Shown in pieces: positions 24,822-36,211 of a stretch of 64,000 bases of DNA. Every line of letters starts with the position of its first letter. Position 1 is the first letter of the stretch. The notes under the pieces were generated by a model. The model ran no database searches, was not told the DNA's origin, and saw only the letters and a program-made list of their open reading frames with translations. The stretch is from Paracentrotus lividus (taxonomy: Eukaryota; Echinodermata; Echinoidea; Camarodonta; Echinidae), in NCBI GenBank assembly GCA_940671915.1, contig CALNVZ010000174.1, forward strand, positions 79,546,975-79,610,974, read 5' to 3'. Made by a program: the position numbers and the translations under genes.

Positions 24822-25056
24822 TTAACCATAACAATTGCTTACTTAACAATTCGTTTGAAAGTATTCATTTGATTTCATTTTCGCCAAAATCCCGATTTTT
24901 CATGCTTCAGTGAACACAAGATATGAGAAAAACTATGAGTAAACTTTCTTCCTTTTTGCATGTTTTTCTCATATCTTGTGTTCACTGAAGCATGAAAAAT
25001 CAGAATTTTTGCGAAAATTAAATCAAATGAATATTTTCAAACGAATTGTTATGGTT
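24822..25056. repeat. Long hairpin with about 100-bp arms
   Basis: The left arm (ttaaccataac, aattcgtttgaaagtattca, cttcagtgaacacaagatat) is mirrored on the right (atatcttgtgttcactgaag, gaatattttcaaacgaattg, ttatggttaa). The loop is about 35 bases. Both locus copies have it, so it predates their split. A transcript from either strand of this intron would fold into a long imperfect double helix. Confidence 0.75.
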
Positions 25057-25499
25057 AAGCAAAGGAAGCAATTTAATTTTGGTCTCTAAATAAAAAAAAC
25101 AGCTTTTCCAGTGCCAAGTGCTCACTAAAGCATGAATTTTTTAATGAGTGCAATATGATCAGGTAAAAACGTGCACCGGTCATAAAATAATACAAAAACA
25201 AATATTCACATGATATTTAGAGTACAAAATAGAAAGAATACTTACTTAGTGTTTTTCACCTGGTATTTTGTGGTGTTCATTCAACCGTCAATTGATTTAA
25301 ATCTTTTGCAAAAGTTAAAAACACTCTTCCTACACATGAATCCCATCATATTTGATCAATTTTACCATGGAAAAGAAGTAAAAATCGCAGTTTTGGCATT
25401 TTTGCTGCATGCTCACTCAACCATGAAATTTTACGCAAATGTCCTTTCCATATGTTTGGAAGCACGTTTTGCGTACATTCTGATGAGTGAAATGTTTAA

Positions 25500-25996
25500 A
25501 GGGGAAGTTCACCCTGGAATTTTGTTGGTCTTAAAAAATGAAGAACAATAATTAAAAAATATTAGTGCAAGTTTGATGAAAATCGATCAAAAAATAGCGA
25601 AGTTATGAATATTTAAAGTTTTGATTCTGTGACGTCACGTGCGAGCAGCTCTCCCATTGGTTGTGTATGTAAATTCCATAAATTTGTCTTTTTTGTCATG
25701 GTTCTTGATGAAGGAATGGGTCAATTTGATAAAGTCATTTATATGAACATATGTTTGATGGTATATCGACCGCACAGGTGACATAATTAATTTCTTCTGA
25801 AAAAAAAGACATTTTATGGAATTTACACTACATAACACATAGGAGACCTGCTCGCATATGACGTCACAGAATCAAAACTTTGAATATTAATAACTTCATC
25901 ATCTTTTGGTCGATTTTCTCCAAACCTTCACTCATATTTTTCTTTTATTTTTCTGCATTTTTTAGAACCAATAAATTTCCAGGGTGAACCTCCCCT
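25500..25996. mobile_element. TTAA-flanked 497-bp MITE, second member
   Basis: It starts AGGGGAAGTTCACCCTGG and ends with the inverse CCAGGGTGAACCTCCCCT, with TTAA on both sides. It has the same internal plan as 18624-19120, including TGACGTCA in both halves (about 25632 and 25859). The left copy has the empty site at about 10557 (ttttaaaaaatct). A younger insertion is implied by the presence/absence difference. Confidence 0.85.
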
Positions 25997-26100
25997 TTAA
26001 AATCTAAAAATTGGTCCGATATCACTGAATCAAAGTTGTGATTTCAGACTTGTGAACTTCAAAAAATGACATTTTTGCATTCAACCATTGCTCACTTATA

Positions 26101-27120
26101 CCCCCGTCACACTGAGCTCGTTCCTACTACGTCCTTGCAAATTTTGCCGAACGGGCATAGTCTGTGTGTAAACTGAGTGGACGTAGTAAATACTTCTTAC
26201 GATCTGTTTACGAACTTCATGGACTAGCTCGGTCGGATTTCCAAAAAAGTGTTCAAAAAAATCGGGCGCCCATCTCGTCCTAAAATTTAACGGGGTGGCA
26301 ACGTACCTGAAACGAGATGGACGTACTACAAACGAAATTGCCGTACTTAAATCGTTCTAAAGATGTGCTAGGACGTCATACAAACGAGCATTGTATATTA
26401 GTTATTCAAGTTCTAAAATTAAACGTAGTGACAACGTTCCTTAAACGGGTAGGACTTACTCTGAACGAGAAGGACGTACTACGAACATACGTTTCAATTT
26501 TTAAACAGAACGGCATGTCATAATTCCCGTCACACTGAGCTAGTTCTCACTGCGTTCTAGTTAGTTCTTGGTAAACATGCTCAATCTGTTTACACACGGA
26601 CTGAACGTAGTGCAGACCTTTTAGAATCTAGTACAGACCGTTTACAATCTGTTTACGAACTTGGCGAACGGGCCCGAACGGAGAGAACGGAAAGGCATTC
26701 CGATTTTTTTGAACATGTTCAAAAAAATCGTACTGGCTTCAAGTTCTAAAATTAAACGTAGTGACAACGTTCCTTAAACGGGTAGGACTTACTCTGAACG
26801 AGAAGGACGTACTACGAACGTGGTACCTAACTTTTATCATGCTGCGCATAGGCACTTTTAGTGACCGTTTGGACGTGCTACGAATGGTATAGAGTGAACG
26901 AGCAGTTTACTCGATCTGAACTGGATAACAACGTATTGCGGACGCGATAAAGACGGAATTGACGTAACGAGAACTATTTATGAACTGCCTAGCATCGTAT
27001 TCAAGAAATTATTTTTCAAAGTTATAAGTTCCAACCCGACCAAAGCCCGTTCAGCATTTTTTTTTAAACGGGCAAAAACGGGCAAGAACGTTATAGAACG
27101 ACCTCAGTGTGACGGCCCCC
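26101..27120. mobile_element. TA-flanked element with CGTCACACTGAG ends and internal duplication
   Basis: The ends are CCCCCGTCACACTGAG and the inverse CTCAGTGTGACGGCCCCC, flanked by TA. A third copy of the terminus (CCCGTCACACTGAGCTAG) occurs internally at 26527, so the element looks like a partial dimer. An 82-base stretch (26405-26486) is repeated exactly at 26738-26819. The interior is rich in cgtactacgaacg/ggacgta motifs. No transposase was recognised. The left copy lacks the whole insertion (near 10660). Confidence 0.75.
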
Positions 27121-27299
27121 TAAAGCATGACTACATGATTTTTCCCAAAATTCGCTCCAATGGTAGATAATCAAATTCCCTACATGGACATATAATTAGA
27201 TTTTTTTAACTCCTCCTATTTAAAAAATTATTGATATTTGAAATAGGGGGAACTTTCTTTATGTGTTGTGTTTATAACTCTTCATATTATTTGTACGAA

Positions 27300-27538
27300 T
27301 ACTTAGATCAAATTGTTTTTTTTTAACCAACAACAATGTATTTAAAAAAGAAACTAACCAGTTAAATATTTTTAAAAATTACTAATTAGGATTGCTTAAA
27401 ATAAATTAACCAACTTTGTATTAAAGTTTTAATACATCATTGATTAAATTTTTACCAACTGGGGTTGGTTAACGCGTTTAACCAACAGTTGGTAAGTTCA
27501 TATTTGAACCAACCGTTGGTTAAAATTTTTCTGAGTGT
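27300..27538. repeat. TTAACCAAC-rich small inverted-repeat element
   Basis: TTAACCAAC and its inverse recur several times. 27453-27494 is a near-perfect palindrome centred on ACGCG (taccaactg..ggttggtta against taaccaacagttggta). The right end reads GTTGGTTAAAATTTTTCTGAGTG. The left end is poorly defined. It is present in both locus copies, with the palindrome degraded near 12600-12660. Confidence 0.4.
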
Positions 27539-27649
27539 ATTGTATGAACACAAAATTTAAATCACCAATATGAAAATTGATCCATGAACATATACATGTA
27601 TGTGAGAGTGAGATGAACTCTACAGCATAATGAATGAGACTTACCTCTA

Positions 27650-28986
27650 CAGTGCGTATCAATAAAAACGGGACAGTTTTGAAAAGTCTGTCAAAATTTT
27701 GTTTCAAATCATGATGTCTATATTTTTATGTTAATAGATTCTCTGAAGTCTTATCTTTCAAATGCTATTAAAAAAACTTAGATTCGTTCATGCTTGAGCG
27801 AACACGGAACGTTTATGTCGGGGGCTCAAAAAAAGGCTTGCGCACAATTCAAAGGGTATTGAAGTTCTGACATTATTCTGAATGAGGTAGGCCTACTCCC
27901 ATTCGGATTGATTGTTTCTTTGTACAGATCAAAGATTATCTTCGTCTTATGAGTTGATTTCATATAATTCTTTTAATGATTTAATCAATCATTCGAACAG
28001 TCAATCAAAAATTAATCGATCAATGAATCAATCATTCAAACAAACAATGAATTAAATAATCAATAATTCAAAAAGTCAATCTATCAATAATTCACTCAAT
28101 AACTCTTGATCAAATCATTTAATCAATCCTTTAATCAAACAAACAAATAAAGCAATCAATCAATCAATCAATCGATGAATGAATGTATCAATCAATCTAC
28201 AAACCAAATCATCCTAAATCACTCTCAATTTTAAAATAAGCCACAATCAACCTCACATTAATGAAAAACACATTTACTTCTTTTCCGTAATAAACATTAG
28301 CAAAGAAGGGGATTCATGTTTGTTACCTTTTTTTTTATTTACAAGCGTAACCTTGGGTTAAAAAAACGAAACAAAATCAAATCAAAATTAAATAATAAGA
28401 CAGATTGTTTCTCGCCCACCGTGTGGCGGACAGACGAAGAACGATGGACAGACGGATGACGGGCGGATGGAAAGACGGATGACGGGCGGACGGATGCCAT
28501 TTGTATCCGAATGCTAATCCCCTTACTTGGGTTGACAAAAGAAGTTTTTATTATTATTATCTTTTTTTTTTCTTTTTTTTTATGAAGGAATATTCAATGC
28601 CGCAAGATAACATTATTAAAATGAAGAAAGAAACAACAACAACAACAACAATTCAAGTAAATAAATAACTGTTTAAATGAATTTTGAAAGCATAATTCGA
28701 AAACAATGGCAAAGATAATGAAAACGTTAAGAGGAAGTCTGCTGATTAATAAAAAGTCTGACAATCATATTTCACATTTTCTGCCATTTTGTGCGCAAGC
28801 CTTTGTTTGAGCCCCTGACAAAAACGTTCCGTGTTCACTCGAGCATGAACGAAACCTAATTTTTTTAATGACATTTGAAAGATAAGACTTCAGAGCATCT
28901 TTTAACATCAAAATATAGACATCATAATTTGAAACAAAATTTTGATAGACTTTTCAAAACTGTCCCGTTTTTATTGATACGCACTC
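27650..28986. mobile_element. TA-flanked foldback element, 1.3 kb
   Basis: The ends are CAGTGCGTATCAATAAAAAC and the inverse GTTTTTATTGATACGCACTC, with TA on both sides. The arms are about 200 bp each and contain ttgtgcgcaagcctttg-type sequence. The centre includes a TCAA/AATC-rich tract and a short GACGGATG minisatellite. No coding region was recognised. The left copy has no such insertion near 12780. Confidence 0.8.
27990..28500. repeat. AATC/TCAA-rich tract and GACGGATGACGGGCG minisatellite
   Basis: Bases 27990-28200 are built from aatcaatc/attcaa variants, including four clean TCAA units near 28155. Bases 28425-28497 contain repeated gacggatgacgggcgga units. Both are inside the foldback element and are not seen elsewhere in the window. 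Confidence 0.75.
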
Positions 28987-29631
28987 TATACTACATAAAA
29001 AGCTGAAGTAATTCTAATTTTTTAGTTAAACCTCTTTTTTTAAACCAAGCACAGACATATTTGATAAGCATTCAAACAGCATCAGAAATGCTTTAAGACA
29101 TTTGTTTGAAGTTATCTTATCCAGCCTGTCTAATTCTTCAGACCACCATATTAAGTATCCAGCTTTTCCATGCATCAGAATCACATTTCCATCCCTTCTT
29201 CACTGAAAAAAGTGAATGAAAGGCAGTGGTGATGGTCTCTTTTTTAATCAAGATATTGATTAATTGTTCCATAGCTCTTCCCCAGTTCACCTGTTTAATG
29301 TCTAGTAATGATGAAGATTGATTACCATCTCATAATAAATAATTAAACAGGAAGAAAAGCACAAAAGTCCACAGAATACTATAAATAACTGACTGTATTG
29401 TGATTTACATACATGTATATTTACCCTAATCAGGCTTTTTTTAATTAAATTCAATTATATTGGGATGATATAACTTGCCAATATTTATCAAATATAAAAT
29501 AGGTAAATCAATACAACTTCATAATTTAAGATATTATCCTTCGTGCTTGAATCCCAATCACCCTTGTTTGAAATTCTGTATTGAAGAAAAATACTTCACT
29601 ACAATTGCAGTCAGATGGAAACTATTTTATA

Positions 29632-30555
29632 CACTCTAAATGTGGAAGAGTGAAAAACCACTCTAAAAGAGCTAAAGCTCACTCTTTCAAAGAGTCGTAT
29701 AAATGACCAATCTTTTAGAGTGAATCTCAATCTTAAGAAAGAGTGACATAATTCACTCGTTGAAAGAGTGAGATTCACTCTAAAAGATTGGTCACTCATA
29801 CGGCTCTTTGAAAGATTGAGCTTTAGCTCTTTTAGAGTGGTTTTTCACTCTTCCATATAGGAGTGGCTGGAGGAGCGCAATTTTTCGGAGGAAATAATCA
29901 GCATTTTTACAGGTGAGGAAATGCTAGATACCAAGTCAACTCCTGCGACGTGAAATATGCTTAAATTTGATTACTCGTGCATGTCTAGACTCTAGTCTAT
30001 CACTCTAACTGTTACATCTCCAGTGGCCTAGCCCAGGCACGGGACTCTTCGCTGGCAGCTAGAGTACAAGTACAAGTACAAGCGAAGAGCGCCCTGGGCT
30101 ACCAGCGGGCTTGCCTTCACTGGTACCGTATACCGTAAAATTAACAGCTAAACACACCTCACAAGGTCAAATTCATCTTTCACGTCGCAGGAGTTTACTT
30201 GGCATCTAGCACTTCCTCACCTTTTAAAATGTTGATTATTTCCTCCGAAAAATTCCGCTCCTGCAGCTGTGGTTGTCCACCGGCCATGTTGAAATATGGT
30301 TGTTACGGCAAAAATTTTCAGCATGCATTGCGCAAGCGCACAGCGCGAAAATAGCCGTTCCTGATTGGTCCAAATTTAGCTCTTTGAAAGAGCGGCGTTT
30401 TCGACTCACTCCTTCGAGAGCGGGCATCCCTCTGATACCGGAGTGAGTTGTGGAAACATATTTTCACTCTTAAAGAGCTAAACTACACTCGATTAGAGTT
30501 AAATCAATCTAGCTCGAAATTTCGAGCGATTTTTCACTCTTTTACATTGAGAGTG
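29632..30555. mobile_element. TA-flanked composite element with AGAGTGAA repeats
   Basis: The ends are CACTCTAAATGTGGAAGAGT and the inverse ACTCTTTTACATTGAGAGTG, flanked by TA. The left quarter (29632-29857) is itself a foldback with arms of about 95 bp (aagagctaaagctcactctt against its inverse). A second inverted pair lies inward: cggaggaaataatcagc at about 29887 against gattatttcctccg near 30232. Short AGAGTG/CACTCT boxes occur throughout. The left copy shows the empty site at about 13467 (ttatatagg). Confidence 0.75.
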
Positions 30556-31129
30556 TATAAAACATATTAAAAGATTTTTTTCTGACAATTCTCTTGAGAA
30601 GGAAATACTGTTTCTATTTGGGTATATATTGCCTTGTTATAATGAAGCCCTTGGAACACCTGATCAAAATATAAATAAAGCAAACAAGATTGATCTCAAG
30701 ACTACCAAAAAAGAGAGGTCATTTTGCTAATTATCAAACTGACAAATGACCATATGTGCTGCTCTTTCATCTGTAATGACCACGATTAAGGACTCAGTTT
30801 TTACTTGAAGAGATTCACAAAGTTGGCTTAACATAAATATCTGAAACATAATATCTGTCTACATGAACCTGGCATTACAATATCTACGTTTTCATGTGGC
30901 TACTTTTATGTGGAATTTCAAGAGAGAGTAATTCCTTGCCATAAAATAAAAGGAATAATTTTCCTTTTTGTAATCTTCATTCTGAAAGGAAATTCTACCC
31001 AAAAAAATATATACAATTGGTAAATTTTTTGGGAAATATTCCTTTATTGAAGAATATGTTCATTTGAAAGAAATCTTGCTTAATTGAAGGAAATGGTCCT
31101 TCATTGAATGACATTTTCTATGTTTGGGT

Positions 31130-31330
31130 TTCAATATTACTCTTTTAAAAAAGTCAAAATGCTCACTCTTGAAGTGAATATAAAAAAAGGGGGAATTTAG
31201 AGTGAAATTTGGAGTGACTTTGGAGTGAAAATGTTTGTTTTCACTGATTTTGGAGTGACCTCAGGGACCAATTGAAGATATGAATTCACTCTTTCTAAAA
31301 TTCACTCAGTTGAGAGTGAACTTAACCAAA
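31130..31330. repeat. AGAGTGAA-rich remnant
   Basis: This holds repeated tttggagtgactttggagtga and cactctt/gagagtgaa boxes that resemble the interior of 29632-30555. No clear termini were found. It lies just past the end of the duplicated segment. Confidence 0.35.
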
Positions 31331-33178
31331 ATTAATGAATAATGACTATCTGTACTCAGAATGGTCTCCTCATGAGCAATTTAAAATCCTTTGTTTAATC
31401 TATATTGTACATGTCCTTCATTCATAGGTCACCTTTCAAAATTTAACTTACAGAATACCTGATCATAAATAGAAGATCCAAATAAGATTTATCTCAAGAT
31501 GACCAAAAGAAGAGAGGTCATTTGGCTAATTACCGGACTGACAAATGACCAAACGTGCTGCTCTTTCATCTGCGGTAAGCCTAACGACCATAATCAAGAT
31601 TAATGGCAACCTGAGCCATTTCTATCTGCCACAAAAATACATGTATCCTCACTTCAGGAGAGATGGACAGGAAACTTTTGTACTGCTTCTTTAATATTTC
31701 TTGTTAAGAAGACATTCAAGTGTGTCTGCAAGAGTAAGCTTTAATTAAAAACACCTAATCTTCAAAACAACAGCAAAATTTTGGAGAGACAGAACTAGAA
31801 CTGAGCAGACAATTAGCAGCTTTTGCCTTTCGTTCTAATCAAATGAGGAATCTTTGAAGGAAACCTTATTTGTGTGTGACAATACAAACGATGGGAAAGA
31901 CACATCATGTCTGGATTGTATCTTTCTTAAAGGTTGAATAGTCTGCTTGTAGTTCAAAGAAGTTTTTCAATCAACAGCTAAGTTTATCAGGCTCTTGTTT
32001 AATAGTTTTTCTCCAGAGATCTAAACTTATCTGCACTTTTATTTTGAGTGAAATATAATTTTGATGGTTTTGTGTCATCTTTGTCATTTTGGTTGAATGG
32101 AGTATGTTTCAAATAAATGAACTGTTGAAATGTTCTTGTGATTTGTGCAATATCAGTATTGTGTATGTTGTACAAATTGATACATCCAAGGCATTTATTA
32201 GTCTTTGACTGTTTTGTTTGTTTGGTTTTTTTTTTTCTTCTTCTTCTTCTTCTTTTTTTCCCAATAAAATCCAAAATGATCACTATTATCATTACTCAGT
32301 AAATAAATGAAATGAAACATTCAAGAACTAGTTCATGCATTAAACATAAAGTATTGGACCAATACAAAACTACATATACATAACTTAACTGGTTCTGTTC
32401 ATTTACATGTACATGTAAACATATTTGCTGTAAATGCGTAAGGCAGATCCATTAGTTTTATTGCTGCTGTACACAGGACTGAGAATGAGTAATCAGCAGT
32501 AGATATGAGATCACTGCAATGATTTTTGTACAAACCTGAGATCAGTATTTGTGTTGGCTTCTTTGAAATCAAATATACATGTACAGGTGTATCTAATACA
32601 CCCAAATTGTAGACCCCTCTATCCATGCATAATTTTAGGGGGTAATTGCACTGTATAGACCTGTTTCCCTGCTAGAACAAATGCAATTGATGGAAAGTTT
32701 GATGTGTTCATTTTGGTAAAAAGATTGGTGGATGGTATAATTTCATTTCGATGAAGGATTCATAAGAAATTTAATCATCAACATAAAAATGGCTATCATT
32801 TCTTAGACCACAAATTCAAGGATAGATCTACTTTCTGAATGCAAAGAATGGATAACCGTAATATAAACAAAATAAAAGGCAAACTTAGATTACATATTCT
32901 GCTCAATCTCTACATGTAAATATTAAAATGTACAATTTTTCTGTTCTTTCTACTTTTAGTAATATAAATTTATATTCAAACTCATTTACATGTGCGTACA
33001 TATAACACTTAAATGTGAATACAGAATGTTCTTATTCATATTGAGTTTCCCTCCTTGAGCAACATTACAATGCAAATGTTTTCTTGTAAGTGTCTTATGA
33101 ACCATCCTGTTTTTATTAGATAATGTATTAAACTATGACAAAACAAGTGTTCACTTCTTTTTTTCTATTTGATTACTC
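31331..33178. other. Intron 2, AT-rich, nothing recognised
   Basis: I see no exon, no clear transposon end and no stable hairpin. A CTT/TTC tract at 32228-32260 is the only obvious simple repeat. The minus-strand frames here (32292-31999, 32626-32399) lack splice signals and recognisable motifs. Confidence 0.6.
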
Positions 33179-33350
33179 CATATCGTCGGCTTGGAGCCAG
33201 AAGGGCGCTATTGCAGATCAAGGATGTTCCGTTTGGAGCCAGAAGGGCGCTATTACCATTGACTTTCTACAGTAATAGCGCCCTTATGGCTCTCAACGGA
33301 ACATCTATAAGATGCAATAACGCCCTTATGGCTCCCAACAGACGATATTG
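33179..33350. repeat. Double-unit hairpin, about 170 bp
   Basis: TATCGTC..TTGGAGCCAGAAGGGCGCTATT is mirrored at the far end by AATAACGCCCTTATGGCTCC..GACGATA. Each arm contains the unit GGAGCCAGAAGGGCGCTATT twice, separated by gatcaaggatgttccgt. The whole block folds into one stem with a loop around actttct (33263-33270). It looks like a miniature foldback element. The flanks show no obvious target duplication. Confidence 0.75.
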
Positions 33351-33516
33351 TCAATTTATACTAAATGTATCTCTGTAACTTAACTGGGGCAGGTTCAAAG
33401 CATGGACTAAGGCTCTCATAATCATATGGTAATCTTCTCTATTAGACAATCTTTGAGAAATTGGCTCCTATAAGATGGCCAACAGGGGGGCAATGACCTG
33501 TAAATTGTAATCCCTC

Positions 33517-33628
33517 CATGCATGCTTTCGTCTTTTTCTCTTTCTCTCTCGATCTTTTCCCTACTTTCATTCTTTTCCTCTCACTCTCTTCTCTTTATCA
33601 TTCATGCTCTAAGTTACAAATGTATGTT

Positions 33629-33684
<56 letters not shown>

Positions 33685-33720
33685 TCTCTCTTCTTCTCTC
33701 TTATCATCTCTCCATCATCC
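33517..33720. repeat. CT-rich microsatellite region
   Basis: A long pure (CT)n run (about 33632-33680) lies inside a wider pyrimidine-rich stretch. The two overlapping open frames of Ser/Leu repeats are artefacts of the repeat. Confidence 0.95.
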
Positions 33721-34053
33721 ATGTATCATACTATAATACTTACCCATAGATAACAGCCAAAATTTACAATGAAGTAAAAATGTAAGCCCGCAATTATAGA
33801 ACATGACATCATGTGGGTTGTGCTTTATAAAATTGAACCAGAGTTACTTTTCTTTAAATTCTCTCAATTTATTCAAAAATTAATAATAAATCCTTATAAA
33901 TACCACACGATTATTAAAACTCTATATATCAAAGGTCCGAGATCTATTTCAGGAATAACCTTAATGACATCGCCTTTCTTACAATCTAATGCATTTGCTA
34001 TTTGCCAGTCTAGGGTAAAACAGATCAAATATAATGATGATGACAGTACTTAC

Positions 34054-34134
34054 CCTGCCCTCGCTCTTATAGTAGATGAAAAAACCATATTCGTCCACTT
34101 TGAAGAGGCAACTCTGCTCTACTGACCCAGAATC
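34054..34134 (-). CDS. Phospholipase C beta-4, coding exon 2
   Basis: Minus-strand translation is DSGSVEQSCLFKVDEY then GFFIYYKSEGR, 27 codons, residues 30-56. The acceptor is ...GTGTGTTACAG, the donor is GTAAGTACTG, and both boundaries are phase 0. The CLFKVDE.GFF..SEG core is diagnostic of the PLC-beta-4/norpA PH domain as I know the family. The exon continues into EGQVLE of exon 3 at 21005. The next exon upstream in the gene is nearly 20 kb to the right. Confidence in identity is high because three consecutive exons match in order and phase. Confidence 0.95.
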
Positions 34135-35943
34135 CTGTAACACACAGAGATAGAAAATACAGTCAGGGAAAATTACATTTCAATATTTTGTTCATAATTG
34201 GTACCTGGATAGGACAGAAAAAAATAAATTGTAAACAAGTTAAAGGGAAATCTTAACGTAAGGTTGTGTCTTTAAATGCAAGCATGCAGCACAAGTGAAT
34301 GCTCCCTAATATGCTGTGTCGAATTAGATACATCATAATATTGAAAATACCCACATGCCTCTTGCTTTTAGAATTCAATTCCTTATAATTTCTATATAAT
34401 TTCCTATAAATTGTACAAATTGTACATATTGCAATTAATAAAATTCTTACAACATCAAAAAAGCAGCTTAAAGACACCATGTAAATATAGGCTTGAACAT
34501 GATTTTCTCAATTTGACGTATAAAAGTTTTAAAAGCAGCGTGATCAAAATGATATAATTTCGCAACCAGACATTCCATATTGACCGCCAAGAAATTCTCT
34601 ATCACAGTGCTGAAAAGAGGAAGGACGGAAATAAATGACTTGGTTGAAATCCCTGCTTTTCACATAAAGACTAAATCCAAAATAATGCAGACCTAATTAC
34701 AAGCTGAGCACACATTCTGTTTTTTGCGCAATTGAGAGGTTGCACAGAGTGATTTAAAATACAATTTTAACCTAAACCTTTCCATATAATTGCTAACATA
34801 CCAGCACATGAGTAAACTGTCTCAGCATCCAATTTCAGTTGGGTGCTACGCATCAAGGATAGACTTAACCTGTTACCTTTTTCTAACTTCTTTACTAGTA
34901 ACCCATAGTGTTGGCTAAACTTCTTTGGAGATTAGCTGCAGTGCACAATTTTTATTTTATTTATTTTGTTTAACTTAAAAGTCTCTTTAAGCCGAATGGT
35001 AATAAACTTACTGGTGATTAAAGTGAGAGGGTAATCAGACAAAATTTAACCCCCTTACATTCATGATAATAAATTCATGCCCAAAGTCCTATGAGTTGTA
35101 GCTAAAGTGTCCCTAAATCTGATAGCTGAGAGATATGGAATGACTAATGAATAATAATCAGGAAATAATCAGGAAATATTCAGGCCACACATTGTAGAAT
35201 GATAGAGGGTATGGGGTAAAACTGGAACAAATTTATTAAAAAGTAATCACAGCTATCCAATCCAATGGATGGCTTCCTGCATTTCAACTAAGAATGCTGA
35301 TTAAACCATTGAATTTCTCACTTGCAATGGTTTGCATATATGTCAAAAGTTTGCAGATGTGTGGGGGCATACCTTGGTTACACTCATGTGGTGACGGGGA
35401 GCGAGTAACCTCACTAATGTTCCCTTTCGCATTCAAAAATGATTTACAGCAAACATGTAGGCCTACTTTGAAGAGCAATCCAGAAAAAGAGTTTCACCAA
35501 GTAATAAACATCTTGACTCACTCATTAATCTATACAAAGAATTCAACAACAAAAAAATTTACGAAAAAGTCATGATACAATCCAGAAAAAAGTTCCACCA
35601 AGTCATAAACACCTTAAATCATTCATTCATCTTTATAAAAAATTGTTTAAAAAATCAATGTTGCAAAAGAGTAATGATACAATGTAAAAATCAATCATCT
35701 CACTTCTCATTTTTCATCATTCATTTATTATTAATTCTCTTTATTTTATTGATACTAGAAAATAATGAATGTTAGATACATGTATCACAGCCATCCATAA
35801 AACTAAGAAGAAATCTCAAAAGAAGGCACTAAAATAGTGATTTATAATACCACAAATTGTTTCTACTTCCGAAAAGTTTTTGCCTTTTCATTTAACCACA
35901 ACCCCCTCCTTTTATCCCTTTATTATAGCCAATAGGCACTTAA

Positions 35944-36211
35944 AGGTGGTATATCCAATTTTGCAGGCCTTAAAGAAATATATTTAATTATAAACAGTAC
36001 ATTTTAGAGAATTAGGTTTGTGAATGCCCCTCGTAATTTATATAGTGTGGGGACTTTTGAGAGTCAAGTTTATTCTTTGCATTCTTCTTTCATGAAAAAG
36101 GTATAAAACACAAGAATGAAATATTTCATTTCATTCATGCTATTTTGAGGGTATATTGCAATGTTTAAAAATCATATTAAATTGATGTTAAAAAATAAAA
36201 GGACAGCACCT
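35944..36211. mobile_element. TTAA-flanked small MITE, 268 bp
   Basis: It starts AGGTGGTATATCC and ends with the inverse GGACAGCACCT, with TTAA on both sides. The AGGTG.TGTCC-type terminus resembles 42782-43229, so the two may be one family. It is AT-rich inside and has no coding sequence. Confidence 0.6.

Larger units (their letters stand above)
15215..31090. other. Better-quality copy of the duplicated PLCB4 intron segment
   Basis: This is the counterpart of 1-14060. It contains intact PLCB4 exon 3 and six transposon insertions missing from the left copy (21160, 23574, 25500, 26101, 27650, 29632). It is contiguous with exons 2 and 1 to its right. Stretches 15481-17638 and 19121-20945 hold no gene, exon or clear element that I could see. 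The 119-codon minus-strand frame at 16567-16208 is not conserved in the left copy and resembles nothing I know. Confidence 0.75.

Noticed and set aside
1..31090. True tandem gene duplication of PLCB4
   Set aside because: Only one coding exon lies in the duplicated part; the left copy has read-error-like indels and a fixed-size N gap separates the copies.
33518..33749. Two overlapping Ser/Leu-rich frames
   Set aside because: These are translations of a CT microsatellite.
33811..34125. 104-codon plus-strand frame over PLCB4 exon 2
   Set aside because: It is the antisense shadow of the minus-strand exon, whose splice sites and family match are clear.
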